A stretch of DNA of 5,857 nt from Pseudomonadota bacterium (GTDB taxonomy: Bacteria > Pseudomonadota > Alphaproteobacteria > Rhodospirillales > Casp-alpha2), in contig JADFNT010000118.1 of assembly GCA_022563215.1 (NCBI GenBank), positions 1-5,857 on the forward strand, written 5' to 3'. Below, piece by piece: positions 5,705-5,857 of this stretch (positions are counted from its first letter, which is position 1; each line of letters opens with the position of its first letter). The notes under the pieces were generated by a model. The model did no database searches, was not told where the DNA came from, and saw only the letters and a list, made by a program, of their open reading frames with translations. Both the position numbers and the translations under genes were made by a program.

Positions 5705-5857
5705 TCAGCGTTGGGTTAATTTCAACTCAATTCGGCGGTTTCGGCGTTTGGCGATTTCGTCGTTGCGGTTATCCAGGGGCTGAAACTCGCCAAAGCCGGT
5801 GGCGGCGAGACGGTTGGGGGGCAGCCCCTGATTAATCAGAAACTGGACCACCGAAAT
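5705..5857 (-). CDS. OmpA/MotB-family peptidoglycan-binding domain protein (C-terminal 50 residues only)
   Basis: The minus-strand frame entering from the right edge encodes 50 residues and ends in TGA at 5705-5707. It reads ISVVQFLINQGLPPNRLAAT, continues with GFGEFQPLDNRND, and finishes EIAKRRNRRIELKLTQR. This is the typical end of the OmpA/MotB C-terminal domain: helix, GLP...RL, the G(F/Y)GE-PL turn, and the RRNRRIEL strand, which bind peptidoglycan non-covalently in the periplasm. The ending resembles MotB-like inner-membrane proteins more than outer-membrane OmpA, which suggests a cell-wall-anchored envelope or motor protein. The N-terminal part is outside the window, so membrane topology and exact role cannot be judged. 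No terminator follows, so it may be co-transcribed with the transporter 64 bp downstream. Confidence 0.85.
   Translation of the reverse strand: MSVVQFLINQGLPPNRLAATGFGEFQPLDNRNDEIAKRRNRRIELKLTQR

Noticed and set aside
4888..5835. Long plus-strand open frame (315 codons) opposite the transporter
   Set aside because: Its product is rich in Gly, Arg, Gln and His with no recognisable domain. It runs antisense to a clear MFS gene and an OmpA-like end, and it is a by-product of GC-rich codon use on the opposite strand.

Overview
All five genes supported here are on the minus strand, so transcription runs from high to low coordinates. Read that way, the order is: the C-terminal end of an OmpA/MotB-type peptidoglycan-binding protein (5705-5857, 5' part outside the window), a 12-helix MFS transporter (4414-5640), ribosomal protein bL31 (rpmE, 4110-4334) with its own promoter and a clear intrinsic terminator, a 332-bp intergenic region, and two consecutive paralogous membrane-bound class III nucleotide cyclases (1753-3777 complete; 1-1661 lacking its C-terminus at the window edge).

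The organism is most likely an alphaproteobacterium, plausibly from the Rhodospirillales. The evidence is the cysteine-free bL31 with the alphaproteobacterial TRSTWG...[13 protein letters not shown] pattern, the MotB-like RRNRRIELKLTQR ending, and the moderately high GC content with GC-rich third positions. This is inference from protein style; genus cannot be assigned.

The right half (about 4034-5857) looks like ordinary housekeeping or transport sequence. The OmpA-like gene and the transporter are separated by 64 bp with no visible terminator. rpmE starts 79 bp after the transporter from a good sigma70-type promoter (TTGAAC, 17 bp, TATATA) and ends in a 9-bp GC stem followed by a T-rich tract.

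The left half is the more interesting part. The two cyclases share one architecture: a roughly 65-residue N-terminal module, two membrane helices enclosing a short periplasmic loop, an acidic low-complexity linker, a conserved helical region of about 120 residues, and a class III cyclase domain. They are related by tandem duplication, and DNA similarity is still obvious over about 830 bp. Both keep the two metal-binding aspartates, the adenine-type Lys/Asp pair and the transition-state Arg, but both carry Gln at the position of the usual transition-state Asn. The linkers, the Ser/Gly/Asp-rich stretch before the membrane and a Trp-rich third hydrophobic segment differ between copies. The pair may therefore form homo- or heterodimeric membrane cyclases sensing different inputs. 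The intergenic region upstream holds a candidate promoter and three copies of the heptamer GACGAAC just upstream of it, which could be an activator-binding region.
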